Shown piece by piece: positions 8,017 through 16,787 of a DNA stretch of 64,000 bases; the stretch's first letter is position 1; the number at the start of each line of letters is the position of its first letter. The position numbers and the translations under genes were made by a program. A model generated the notes under the pieces. The model searched no databases. It worked only from the letters and a program-made list of their open reading frames with translations, and was not told where the DNA came from. This DNA comes from Achromobacter sp. B7 (GTDB lineage: Bacteria > Pseudomonadota > Gammaproteobacteria > Burkholderiales > Burkholderiaceae_B), in assembly GCF_003600685.1 (NCBI RefSeq), contig NZ_CP032084.1:868001-932000 (forward strand), written 5' to 3'.

Positions 8017-9012
8017 GTGATTGATCCTCAACGCCGCCGCGTCATCGCGGGGCTGGGCGCCGCGTGCGCCTCGGCCGTGCTGCCCACTTTGTTTTCATCG
8101 CCCGCACGCGCCGCCACCTGGCCCGGCCATGCCGTGACCTTCATCGTGCCGTTTCCGGCGGGCGGGCCGGTGGATACCACCGCGCGCTTCACCACGCAGC
8201 CGCTGGGGCAGATGTGGTCGGTGCCCACCGTGGTGGACAACAAGTCGGGCGCGGGCGGCATCGTCGGCGCGCAGTTCGCGGCCAAGGCCGAGCCCGATGG
8301 CTACAACTTCTTTTTCGCATCCATCCATCACGCGGTGCTGCCCAGCCTGCGCAACAACCTGACGTACGACATCACCACCGATTTCGTACCGGTGGGCATG
8401 GCCGCGGTGTTTCCCATCGTGCTGGTGGTGAACGCATCGCTACCGGTGAACTCCGTCAGCGAATTGATCGCCTACGCCAAGAAGAACCCGGGCAAGCTGT
8501 CGTTCGGGTCGTCCGGCACGGGCGGCGGCACGCACCTGGCGGGAGAGTTGTTCAATGCCATGGCCGGCATCCGCATCCAGCACGTGCCCTATCGCGGCAG
8601 CGCGCCGGCCATGCAGGATTTGCTGGGCGGGCAGGTGCAGGTGATGTTCGCCGATGGCCCGTCCGCCGTGCCGCACCTGAAGGGCGGCAAGGTCCGCGCG
8701 CTGGGCGTGGGCAACCCCACGCGTTCCAGCATGCTGCCCGACGTGCCCACCATCGCCGAGTCGGGCCTGCCCGGCTACGAGGCCTATTCCTGGAGCGGCG
8801 TGATGGCGCCCAAGGGCACGCCGCCCGACATCGTCAAGCGCATCAATGCCGACATGGTCAAGGTGCTGTCCGATCCGGCCACGGCCAAGAGCTTGATCGC
8901 GGCGGGCGCCGAGCCCAAGCCCGGCACGCCCGAACAGTTCGGCGCCTTCGTGCGCGACGAGATCGTGAAATGGCGCGACCTGATCAAGACGGCGAATATC
9001 AAGCTGGAATAA
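8017..9012 (+). CDS. Bug-family (TctC-like) periplasmic solute-binding protein
   Basis: This 331-residue tripartite tricarboxylate transporter receptor captures a small carboxylate in the periplasm. The start is a GTG at 8017 with AGGAG 6 bp upstream; the frame is open further upstream but lacks a site. The N-terminus has QRRRVIAGLGAA before a hydrophobic run and an SPARA cleavage site, so it may use the Tat pathway. Family motifs VPFPAGGPVDTTAR and ENKSGAGG-like NKSGAGG follow. No TctA/TctB membrane genes are adjacent, as is common for Bug proteins. It probably belongs functionally with the SDR operon. Confidence 0.92.
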   Translation: MIDPQRRRVIAGLGAACASAVLPTLFSSPARAATWPGHAVTFIVPFPAGGPVDTTARFTTQPLGQMWSVPTVVDNKSGAGGIVGAQFAAKAEPDGYNFFFASIHHAVLPSLRNNLTYDITTDFVPVGMAAVFPIVLVVNASLPVNSVSELIAYAKKNPGKLSFGSSGTGGGTHLAGELFNAMAGIRIQHVPYRGSAPAMQDLLGGQVQVMFADGPSAVPHLKGGKVRALGVGNPTRSSMLPDVPTIAESGLPGYEAYSWSGVMAPKGTPPDIVKRINADMVKVLSDPATAKSLIAAGAEPKPGTPEQFGAFVRDEIVKWRDLIKTANIKLE

Positions 9013-9013
9013 G

Positions 9014-9083
9014 GCAGATGAGATAGAGCAGATGAGATAGAGCAGATGAAATAAGGCAGACCGCATCGGGCAGATTGATGAAT
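9014..9083. repeat. 14-bp tandem repeat before vgrG
   Basis: Five consecutive 14-bp units start with GCAGA. Units 1 and 2 (9014-9041) are identical (GCAGATGAGATAGA), unit 3 differs at the end, and units 4-5 keep mainly the GCAGA start. The array begins 2 bp after the Bug gene stop and lies at the left border of the T6SS cassette. Confidence 0.8.
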
Positions 9084-9188
9084 CCGGATAGGGGCTTCGG
9101 ATTGCGCTGCCGCATTTCAGATTTGTTCTATATCTGTTTGGCGTGGGGTCGGCTAGGCTCCCGGCAGGAAATCCTTACGGACTCTGCC

Positions 9189-11699
9189 ATGCCCAGCCAG
9201 TCGACGTTCCGTTTCACCTTTGAGCCTGTGAAGGCAAGTGCGATCGGCGTTGCCTTCGACGTTGTCGAGTTCACGCTGGACGAAGCGCTGTCGGAATCGT
9301 ATCGCTTGACGCTGTGGCTATCCAGCACGGCATCCGCCATGGATATCGGCGCCATGCTGGACGAAGCGGCCTTGTTCACCATCTGGCATGGTGCGCAAGC
9401 CGCGCGCCACGTACACGGCATCGTCACTGAATTTGAACAAGCCGCTACCGGCTTTCGCCGTACCCGCTATCGGGCAGTGGTCGAACCGTCTTTGGCGCGT
9501 GCCGCCCTATGTTCCGATTGGCGCGTCTATCAGCACCTGTCCGTGCCCGAGATCATGGCCGACGTGATCAAGCGCCAGGGCATCACCGACTACGAACAGT
9601 TCAGCACCCACGAACACCTGCCGCGCGAGTATTGCGTGCAGGCAGGCGACACGGACCTGGCTTTCCTGGACAGGCTTGCCGCCGAGGAAGGCTATTTCTA
9701 TTACTACGCGCATTCCGACGGCGGGCATCGTCTGATCCACGGCGACCGCATCACCCTCAACGACGACATCCCGGGTGACCCGGTCATCTACCACCCCACC
9801 CGCGGCGGCGACCCGCCCGCGCCCGGCTTGCAGCGCTTTAGCTATACCGAGCGCGTACGTACCGCCATCCAGACACAACGCGACTACACCTATACGCACC
9901 CCCGGTACGAGCAGGAACACAGCGCTGTCGCCGAGGATCAGGCGCATCAGGACACCCGCTACGAGCGTTACGACTATCCCGGGCGCTACAAGCGCGATGA
10001 GGCGGGCAAGCCCTTTACCCGGACCCGCCTGCTGGGGCGGCGTAACGACGCTTGCAGCGCGTCTGTCGAAGGCGACGACCCGCGCCTTGTTCCCGGCCTG
10101 GCCTTTTTGTTGCAGGGCCACGCGCGCAACGAGTGGAACCGCAAGTGGCGCCCGGTACGCATGCGTCACCATGGGGTTCAGCATGTCAGCCAGGAGCAAG
10201 ACGGCGCGCACGCCCAGTCAGGCACGCACTACGGCTACACGGCTGAACTTGTGCCCGATAAAACAGACTGGAAGCCGTCGCCCCGCGGCAGACCGTGCAT
10301 CGATGGCCCGCAAACGGCCACCGTTGTCGGCCCGCCCAACGAAGAAATCTTCTGCGACGAGTTTGGCAGGATAAAAGTGCAATTTCCCTGGGACCGCCTC
10401 GGCCGCAACAACGAACACAGCTCGTGCTGGATACGCGTGGCGCAGGATTGGGCGGGCGCGCAGTGGGGGCATATGGCGGTCCCGCGTATCGGTCAAGAGG
10501 TCGTCGTGAATTTCTTGAACGGTGATTGCGACCAGCCAATTGCCATGGGGCGGCTATTCCGCGCAACCAACCTGCCGCCTTACGCGCTGCCCCGGCACAA
10601 CACGATTGCCACCATCAAATCCAAAGAGCACAAAGGGCACCGCGCGAACGAACTGCGGCTGGACGACACCTTGGCCCAGATCAGCGCGGCGCTGATGAGC
10701 GACCATGCCGCCTCCGAACTACATCTGGGTTATTTGACGCAGCCCAGGCCCGAAGGCGGGGCGCCCCGTGGTGAAGGGTTCGAGCTGCGCACGGACGGAC
10801 AGGGCGCGGTGCGCGCGGCAAAGGGGATATTGCTGACGACAGACGGACAGGCACACGCCAACGGCGGGCAGCTATCCCGTAGCGAACTGGTGCAGGGCTT
10901 TGAAAGCGCGCTGGAATTGGCCCGTAACCTGGGCGAATACGCCGCGCGCCACGAGGCGCTGACGCTTGACCCCACGCGCCAACAGCAGCTGACGGACAAC
11001 GTGCGGGACCTTGGACATGGCGCCAACGACGAAGCCGGGGGCAGCAACGGCGGCCAACCCGTTATTGGGTTGAGCAGCCCGGCGGGCATTGCCGTGGGGA
11101 CGCCGGCGTCAATCACCCTGGCAGCGGGCGGCAACGCGGATACCGTCGCGCAGAAGAACCTGCACCTGACGGCGGGGCAATCCGTCGTTATGAATGCGGG
11201 GCAGGGAATCAGCCTCTTCACACAAAGCGGGGATATGCGGCACATCGCCCACCAAGGCCAGATGCTGTTGCAGGCGCAACATGGCAGCGTGCGCGTGCAG
11301 GCCGAAAAAAGCGTTGAAATTTCCTCGGCCGACGCGCATGTCCTGGCGGTTGCCGACAAGCACATCACGCTGTTGTGCGGCGGGGCCTACATCAAGATGC
11401 AGGATGGCGCGATTGAGTTCGGCTGCCCCGGCGCGTTCACGGTCAAGGCGGCCAGCCACCAGATGTTGGGGGCGGCCAGCCTGGCAGCGGAACTCCCCCG
11501 GTTTGACCTTGGCCAGACCCAACGAAAATTCATCGTGACCCTGCCGGACGGTGTGCGCCCGGTGGCCCACCGCCGCTACACGATCACGTTGAACAATGGC
11601 GAAACCGTGCAAGGCGTCACCGACGCGCAAGGCGCGACGCAGTTGGTGCAAAGCGACGCAATGCACATCGCGACGCTGACTGTGCACGACGCCTATTGA
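9189..11699 (+). CDS. vgrG: Type VI secretion spike protein VgrG with C-terminal extension
   Basis: This 836-residue VgrG forms the trimeric tip that carries effectors out through the T6SS. The gp27-like region opens with TFRFTFEP and continues with EEGYFYYYAHSDGGH. The gp5 OB-fold around 385-455 holds EIFCDEFGRIKVQFPWD and the SCWIRVAQDWAG motif. A DUF2345 beta-helix spans about 640-770. A final 60-residue extension (PVAHRRYTITLNNGETVQG onward) resembles the transthyretin-like domains that VgrGs use to hold cargo. The start at 9189 gives the family N-terminus; the 38-codon upstream extension is not VgrG-like. A lipase effector and a Tla3-like protein follow. No other T6SS gene is in the window. 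Confidence 0.93.
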   Translation: MPSQSTFRFTFEPVKASAIGVAFDVVEFTLDEALSESYRLTLWLSSTASAMDIGAMLDEAALFTIWHGAQAARHVHGIVTEFEQAATGFRRTRYRAVVEPSLARAALCSDWRVYQHLSVPEIMADVIKRQGITDYEQFSTHEHLPREYCVQAGDTDLAFLDRLAAEEGYFYYYAHSDGGHRLIHGDRITLNDDIPGDPVIYHPTRGGDPPAPGLQRFSYTERVRTAIQTQRDYTYTHPRYEQEHSAVAEDQAHQDTRYERYDYPGRYKRDEAGKPFTRTRLLGRRNDACSASVEGDDPRLVPGLAFLLQGHARNEWNRKWRPVRMRHHGVQHVSQEQDGAHAQSGTHYGYTAELVPDKTDWKPSPRGRPCIDGPQTATVVGPPNEEIFCDEFGRIKVQFPWDRLGRNNEHSSCWIRVAQDWAGAQWGHMAVPRIGQEVVVNFLNGDCDQPIAMGRLFRATNLPPYALPRHNTIATIKSKEHKGHRANELRLDDTLAQISAALMSDHAASELHLGYLTQPRPEGGAPRGEGFELRTDGQGAVRAAKGILLTTDGQAHANGGQLSRSELVQGFESALELARNLGEYAARHEALTLDPTRQQQLTDNVRDLGHGANDEAGGSNGGQPVIGLSSPAGIAVGTPASITLAAGGNADTVAQKNLHLTAGQSVVMNAGQGISLFTQSGDMRHIAHQGQMLLQAQHGSVRVQAEKSVEISSADAHVLAVADKHITLLCGGAYIKMQDGAIEFGCPGAFTVKAASHQMLGAASLAAELPRFDLGQTQRKFIVTLPDGVRPVAHRRYTITLNNGETVQGVTDAQGATQLVQSDAMHIATLTVHDAY

Positions 11700-11774
11700 C
11701 GCGGCCGGGGGGTGGGCCGTGATGCGATTGGCCGGGCTGCCAGCGGGCCAATTCACTTCGACCAAGGAGGTTTC

Positions 11775-14141
11775 ATGGCAACACATTCTGTCCCATTGAC
11801 GGGCCAGCCCGAGGCGCTGCTGTTGCCCGGCGCGCGCCCTGCGATCGTGCGGGTACAACAGGCAAAGCCCTGCGTGGTGATTCTGATTCACGGAGTGAAT
11901 GATCTGGCCGGCGTGTATGACGACCTGGAAACCGGCATCTGCGTGGGCTTGAATGAGCGCCTGGATCATTTGAAGGCCGCGGACGGCAGCAGAAGCTGCG
12001 CCGCGCTGAATCCCGCCAGTTACCGATTGCCCGCCGAGGATCAGGGCGCGGCGCCCAATCCTGACGCCGTCTACTATCGCCGCCGAGCATCCGCCGGCAA
12101 GTTCGGCGGCGCGTCGCGCAGTGTCGTCATCCCGTTCTATTGGGGCTTTCGCGAAGAAGAGCAATACATCGACAAGAAGACCGAGCACGGAGAATGGCTG
12201 GACCGCTACCACAACAGGCTCGACAAAGACGGCATCAAGCAGGGCGGGATGTTCGCGAACGCCACGACTTCCATCCCGGATATGTGGGGTGAGGGCTTCT
12301 CCGGCAAGCTGATGGGCCTGCTGCCGATCAACCCCTTGTTTGGGTCGCCCGACCACCCACTGGTCATGGCGCCCAGCCGCAAGTACATGCTGCTGGCGGC
12401 CAGGCGCCTGGCCATGCTGGTGAATATGATTCGCGCCTATCGCCATCCTGGCGGCAAGACCACCGGCGAAAACGACACGATCAACGTGGTCGGGCACAGC
12501 CAGGGCACGCTGATCACCCTGCTGGCCAACGCCTTGCTCAAGGACGAAGGCAAGCGCCCCGTGGATGCGGTCATCATGATGAACCCGCCATACAGCCTGC
12601 TGGAGTCCCGCTTCGAGCGCATGGAGATGTCCGAAGCGCAGCAGACCACCAAGGCGCGCGTGACAACGCTTGCGAATATCGTCGGCTTCATCGGCGCAAA
12701 TCCCAACCCGGTGCCCACCTTCGCTCAGATGGCCGACCCCTCAAGCCCGTCCTGCATCGGTGGATTGCGTTGGAATGGCTTGCAATGCCAGACCACGCTG
12801 GAGGGCAAAGACGTTGCCTTTTCCGAGCGTGACAATCGCGGCCGCGTGTTCCTCTACTTCTCTCCCGAGGACAAAACCGTCGGCATGCGCAATGTGCAGG
12901 GTATCGGCTGGCAAGGCATTGCCGACACCTTGACTTACCAGGCCATGCCTGCGCACAAGCCAAGGACGATGGTGGATTTCGTGCCCACGATGGTGGGCAA
13001 CATGGCGAAGCAGTGGGTGGGTGATATTTACGGCCCCGGATTGTCCGCACTGGGTAGCCATTTTCATCAACGCGTATTCACCATGCGAGCGCGGGACGGC
13101 GAGAGCCAACCCATTGGTTTGCCGCCAACGCAGGACTACGTCTTGCGCCGACAGCATGAAAGCACCTGGGAGGGTGCGGGCATGGGCCTGCCGCAGCGAT
13201 GGGCGGCCAACGCCGACTTCGCGCCTGGCCAGTCGGTGCCCATCAACGCGCCAGCCCTGCCGCAGCCGTTTCTGGCGGACTTCAGGTCGGGCGGGGTGGT
13301 AATGGCCGAGCAGGCATCGGCGGGTATTGCACCGGTACACGCGCCGGATGATCCGATTGATGCATCGATTGCCATTACGAAAAAGGGAATACGTGTGGCG
13401 GGTACCCGCGTGGTGACCTTACCGGAAAGCGCCGGACCGGTCCCGCAAACCTATAGCTCCCGCAGTGCAAGCATGGCGTATGCGCCATTGCTTGAAGCCG
13501 AACTCACGGGTTTGAACGACCCGCTGCGCAACCCGTACACCGCACCGGAAAACAACGATTGGGCAGCGGACTGGCACCGGATCACCGGGGTCGACCACGT
13601 GGGCGGGCGCCGCTTTAACGTGACATATCAGGAAAGCCCGAACGAGGCGCGTCGGCGAAGAATGGACGCGGGGGTGGACGAGCAAAGCCCGCTCTCCTTT
13701 CATTCATCAATCCCCGCGAATTCGATGCATAGCCAACGCGCGATGGCGTACGACCTGGCGATAGGGCAGGCACGCAGTATTGATGATGAGCCGTTCTATG
13801 CGTATTTGTGTCGGGTGGCGGATTGGAGGATGGCTTGGGTGGAGTTCGATGTGGAACCAAACGCTAGCAAAGAGAACGACGCGGCACTGCCGGACGAGGC
13901 AACCTTGGATTACTACAGAAACGAAAGCTCCGAGAATCTCGAACTCATCAATGCTACCGACCTCTATCGAAGTCGGCGAGTTGCGGTCTATGACGAAGAT
14001 GGGAAGTTGTTGACTAGGGGAGGAGGCAGCTTGCCTGCCTCGATCCATCAAATGAAGTTACCCACCTTGGTGTCTACGCAGACCCGAAAGGACAGAGATG
14101 CTGGCCGCGATCTCACGGCTGGGGACGGGGAGCCGGGATGA
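11775..14141 (+). CDS. tle3: T6SS phospholipase effector, Tle3-like (DUF3274 family)
   Basis: This 788-residue alpha/beta hydrolase is probably injected into rival cells, where it cuts membrane phospholipids. Seen directly: an early HGVND segment (about 38-50), and the nucleophile elbow VVGHSQGT with Ser242, followed by AVIMMNPPYSLLE, typical of Tle3/DUF3274 proteins. A long C-terminal region from about 560 is less familiar. The start has a perfect AAGGAGG 7 bp upstream. There is no signal peptide, as expected for cargo loaded from the cytoplasm. It lies 75 bp after vgrG and overlaps the next gene by ATGA. GC content falls in the last 400 bp, suggesting transfer or C-terminal swapping. Confidence 0.85.
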   Translation: MATHSVPLTGQPEALLLPGARPAIVRVQQAKPCVVILIHGVNDLAGVYDDLETGICVGLNERLDHLKAADGSRSCAALNPASYRLPAEDQGAAPNPDAVYYRRRASAGKFGGASRSVVIPFYWGFREEEQYIDKKTEHGEWLDRYHNRLDKDGIKQGGMFANATTSIPDMWGEGFSGKLMGLLPINPLFGSPDHPLVMAPSRKYMLLAARRLAMLVNMIRAYRHPGGKTTGENDTINVVGHSQGTLITLLANALLKDEGKRPVDAVIMMNPPYSLLESRFERMEMSEAQQTTKARVTTLANIVGFIGANPNPVPTFAQMADPSSPSCIGGLRWNGLQCQTTLEGKDVAFSERDNRGRVFLYFSPEDKTVGMRNVQGIGWQGIADTLTYQAMPAHKPRTMVDFVPTMVGNMAKQWVGDIYGPGLSALGSHFHQRVFTMRARDGESQPIGLPPTQDYVLRRQHESTWEGAGMGLPQRWAANADFAPGQSVPINAPALPQPFLADFRSGGVVMAEQASAGIAPVHAPDDPIDASIAITKKGIRVAGTRVVTLPESAGPVPQTYSSRSASMAYAPLLEAELTGLNDPLRNPYTAPENNDWAADWHRITGVDHVGGRRFNVTYQESPNEARRRRMDAGVDEQSPLSFHSSIPANSMHSQRAMAYDLAIGQARSIDDEPFYAYLCRVADWRMAWVEFDVEPNASKENDAALPDEATLDYYRNESSENLELINATDLYRSRRVAVYDEDGKLLTRGGGSLPASIHQMKLPTLVSTQTRKDRDAGRDLTAGDGEPG

Positions 14142-15784
14142 AGTTCATATCTTGCGCTATGGCCTTTTTGTTGGCTGCTACGTTTCAGCAAGAGGTACGC
14201 GCCGACACCGAAAGTTCAAGGGAGTCCTCCGAGTGGAAGGGCGTGGCTTGCGAATTTCCCCCAGCGCCTGATGCGTGGATTCCCGTTGACCCCATTCCGC
14301 AAGCCCCCGGAGTTGTGATGCCTATTTTCGCTGCGCCCTCCTCGTCCCCACGCCTGGAGACGTTGGACATCATCCGCGTTGGCTTGAGCTTGGACGTCTA
14401 TCGACAAGGTCAGGTGTGGGCACAACTGCTACAACAGAACTCTTCACAATCCGACGCATTGCAGGTCGGGACCGCGTTGCAGATGGACCCTGCGTTCTAT
14501 CCAACCATAGCGGAAGATAAGGACATGGCCTGGGCGCAGCGTAAGGCCAACGCATTGGAGTTGGCGCTGCGCGGCTTTCCTGAACGTTGGGCCATTCCCA
14601 CCTTGACGGTTGTGCGCGATTACGACCCGACGGTGCCCCGACTGCGCTTTTCTCCAGAAAGAGCGTCTATTTCCCTCAACGGGATGGCCGACCGAACGAT
14701 GGGGCCTGCGGGATTGCATTGGCATCGAAGTAAGCCGCTCAGACCCGGCGTTATTTGCAACAGTACGCCGGAAGAGTTCGTGAAGTATCTGTTCAGTGTC
14801 TTCGAAAAGAACCCCGATATGCCCGCGCTGCTGGTTTATGCCGTCGACGGCTTTGGCATGTTCTATGCAATGGGCAGTCGCAATGACAAGCGCAAGGGTG
14901 TGGCGACTGGTCCCCGCCAACCCGGCGAGCTGACAGACGCCGTTACCGCCATCGTCTTTGCCCGCCCCGAGCGCCTGGACTGGTTGCGCGGCTTTGCCAA
15001 ATACACCAAACCGCACAAGAACGACATTGACCCCGCCTTCACCGGCTGGCGCCGCAACCCGCCATACTCCTTTCAACCCAGCCCCTGGTTCCCTCAACCC
15101 ATCACCGAGCGCGGCTTCCAGCAATGGGACCGCCTGACACCGTTGGCCCGGTTGCACCGTCCGGTCGAAGTCTCGCTGCAATCCGACGGCATTCCCCTGA
15201 AAGGCGACGCACGTCATGCGGCAATGGCAAACGCCTGGACGCAGGCCGTGACGCCTCTGGCCCACGCGCCCACGCGAGTCTTCTACGACGCAGGCTTGAA
15301 CCGTTCCGCCCTGGCCGATCTGCTTCCCGCTTTACAGATGGCCGACAGCTCGCTCGACCTGCTGGCTTCGGACCAAAGCTACGACCTGACGCAACGCCTG
15401 GGCGACACGGGTGCGGCGTCTCCCTTTGTGGGAATTGCGCTAGCCACCATGGCCAGCTATCTGAACGCCGACACCAGCGCCATCGTCCCGCTGCGCCGTG
15501 ACGACCGGGTAACGGTGATCACCATCAGTTCGCCGACGCCGGGCCAGAAGCCGGCCAACGATCCCTTCGGCGTGAAGCTGCGCCCGCAAACCCGTACCTT
15601 GAGCGAAGCGCCGTCACCGGAGTTTCTGCAGCGGTTTGCGGAACTGACGCAAGAAAGCGCGCGTAACGCCCCGCCACCCGCTCGGTATGTGGACCCGGAG
15701 AAAATTGCGGCCGAGAAGCGCCTGCTGGATCAGTTCATCGCTGGCGGGCCGAGTATGGATTTGTTGGGGGAGTCGGAGAAGTGA
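14138..15784 (+). CDS. tla3: Tla3-like T6SS lipase adaptor (DUF2875 family) with export signal
   Basis: This 548-residue protein is coupled to the Tle3-like gene by an ATGA overlap. The region after residue 70 (LDIIRVGLSLDVYRQGQVWAQ, then GLHWHR and VFEKNPDMPALLVYAVDG) fits my recollection of DUF2875 proteins, including P. aeruginosa Tla3, the cytoplasmic adaptor that loads Tle3 onto VgrG2b. The oddity is a clear Sec-type N-terminus (MKFISCAMAFLLAATF, cleavage likely after VRA), so the mature protein may be periplasmic or anchored. No separate immunity gene follows; the next gene is on the other strand 15 bp away. It might therefore act as adaptor, immunity protein or both. Confidence 0.7.
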   Translation: MKFISCAMAFLLAATFQQEVRADTESSRESSEWKGVACEFPPAPDAWIPVDPIPQAPGVVMPIFAAPSSSPRLETLDIIRVGLSLDVYRQGQVWAQLLQQNSSQSDALQVGTALQMDPAFYPTIAEDKDMAWAQRKANALELALRGFPERWAIPTLTVVRDYDPTVPRLRFSPERASISLNGMADRTMGPAGLHWHRSKPLRPGVICNSTPEEFVKYLFSVFEKNPDMPALLVYAVDGFGMFYAMGSRNDKRKGVATGPRQPGELTDAVTAIVFARPERLDWLRGFAKYTKPHKNDIDPAFTGWRRNPPYSFQPSPWFPQPITERGFQQWDRLTPLARLHRPVEVSLQSDGIPLKGDARHAAMANAWTQAVTPLAHAPTRVFYDAGLNRSALADLLPALQMADSSLDLLASDQSYDLTQRLGDTGAASPFVGIALATMASYLNADTSAIVPLRRDDRVTVITISSPTPGQKPANDPFGVKLRPQTRTLSEAPSPEFLQRFAELTQESARNAPPPARYVDPEKIAAEKRLLDQFIAGGPSMDLLGESEK

Positions 15785-15799
15785 TGCCGCCGCTACACG

Positions 15800-16768
15800 C
15801 TAGCCCGCTACCGCCACCAACGCCGCGCGCGCGCTGAGATATTCGGCTTCCAGCTGATCCACCAGCGTCGCGATGGACAGAGTTTCCTGCGCCGCCCCTA
15901 CCCCCTGGCCGGCGCTCCAAACATCCTTCCACGCCTTGGGCCGCGAGTTCTTGTCCATGTTGGCGGGCGGCGCTTCGCCGTTCTTCGCCAACGCCACCGG
16001 GTCCAGGCCCGCCGCCAGAATGCTGGCCGACAGGTAGTTCGCGGGCACGCCCGAAAAGTAAGGCGTGTAGGTCACGTCGGCTGCTTGCGCTTGCAGCACC
16101 ATCTCGCGGTAGGCGTCGTTTGCCAGCGATTCCTGCGTGGCGATGAAGCGCGTGCCCATGTAGGCGAAGTCGCAGCCCAGCACCTGCGCGGCCAGCACGT
16201 CCTTGCCATGGCTGATACAGCCCGATAGCGCCAAAGGGCCGTCGTAGAACGCACGGATTTCGTTGACCAGCGCAATCGGATTGACCTGGCCGGCGTGGCC
16301 GCCCGCGCCCGCCGCTACCAGGATCAAGCCGTCCACGCCCGCCTCCAACGCGCGCTTGGCATGCCGCACGTTGGTGACGTCGTGATAGACCAGCCCGCCG
16401 TAAGGGTGCACCGCCCGCACCACCGCTTCGGGCGCGTGCAGCGACGTGATGATGAGCGGCACGCGGCGTTCGGCGCAGATCGCCAGGTCGCCCTGCCAGC
16501 GCGGGTTGCTGGGGTGGATGATCAGGTTCACGCCGTAGGGCGCCACCTTGGCGTGCGGATGGGCGCGGCGTTTGGCTGCCAGCCCGTCTTCAATGCGCGT
16601 GATCCAGTCTTGCAACTGTTCTTGCGGACGAGCGTTCAGGGAGGGAAAGGTGCCGATGATGCCGGCCGCGCATTGCGCCACGACCAGCTCGGGCCCAGAG
16701 ACCAGAAACATGGGGGCGCCGATGATCGGCAGGCGGGTCTGGGCGCGTAGCGCAAGCGGGGCGGGCAT
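15800..16768 (-). CDS. Nitronate monooxygenase family FMN enzyme
   Basis: This 322-residue TIM-barrel flavoprotein belongs to the nitronate monooxygenase (2-nitropropane dioxygenase) family. The N-terminal LPIIGAPMFLVSGPELV and the central GAGGHAG with the catalytic histidine are family marks, and the downstream GCDFAYMGTRFIAT is the FMN phosphate region. GGAG lies 6 bp before the ATG. It is the last gene of the leftward DUF35-thiolase-ligase-Bug group, 19 bp after the Bug gene. Such enzymes often occur in acyl-CoA catabolic clusters without a demonstrated role; the true substrate may not be a nitronate. Confidence 0.88.
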   Translation of the reverse strand: MPAPLALRAQTRLPIIGAPMFLVSGPELVVAQCAAGIIGTFPSLNARPQEQLQDWITRIEDGLAAKRRAHPHAKVAPYGVNLIIHPSNPRWQGDLAICAERRVPLIITSLHAPEAVVRAVHPYGGLVYHDVTNVRHAKRALEAGVDGLILVAAGAGGHAGQVNPIALVNEIRAFYDGPLALSGCISHGKDVLAAQVLGCDFAYMGTRFIATQESLANDAYREMVLQAQAADVTYTPYFSGVPANYLSASILAAGLDPVALAKNGEAPPANMDKNSRPKAWKDVWSAGQGVGAAQETLSIATLVDQLEAEYLSARAALVAVAG

Positions 16769-16787
16769 CAGTGGGCTCCGGTAAGGG

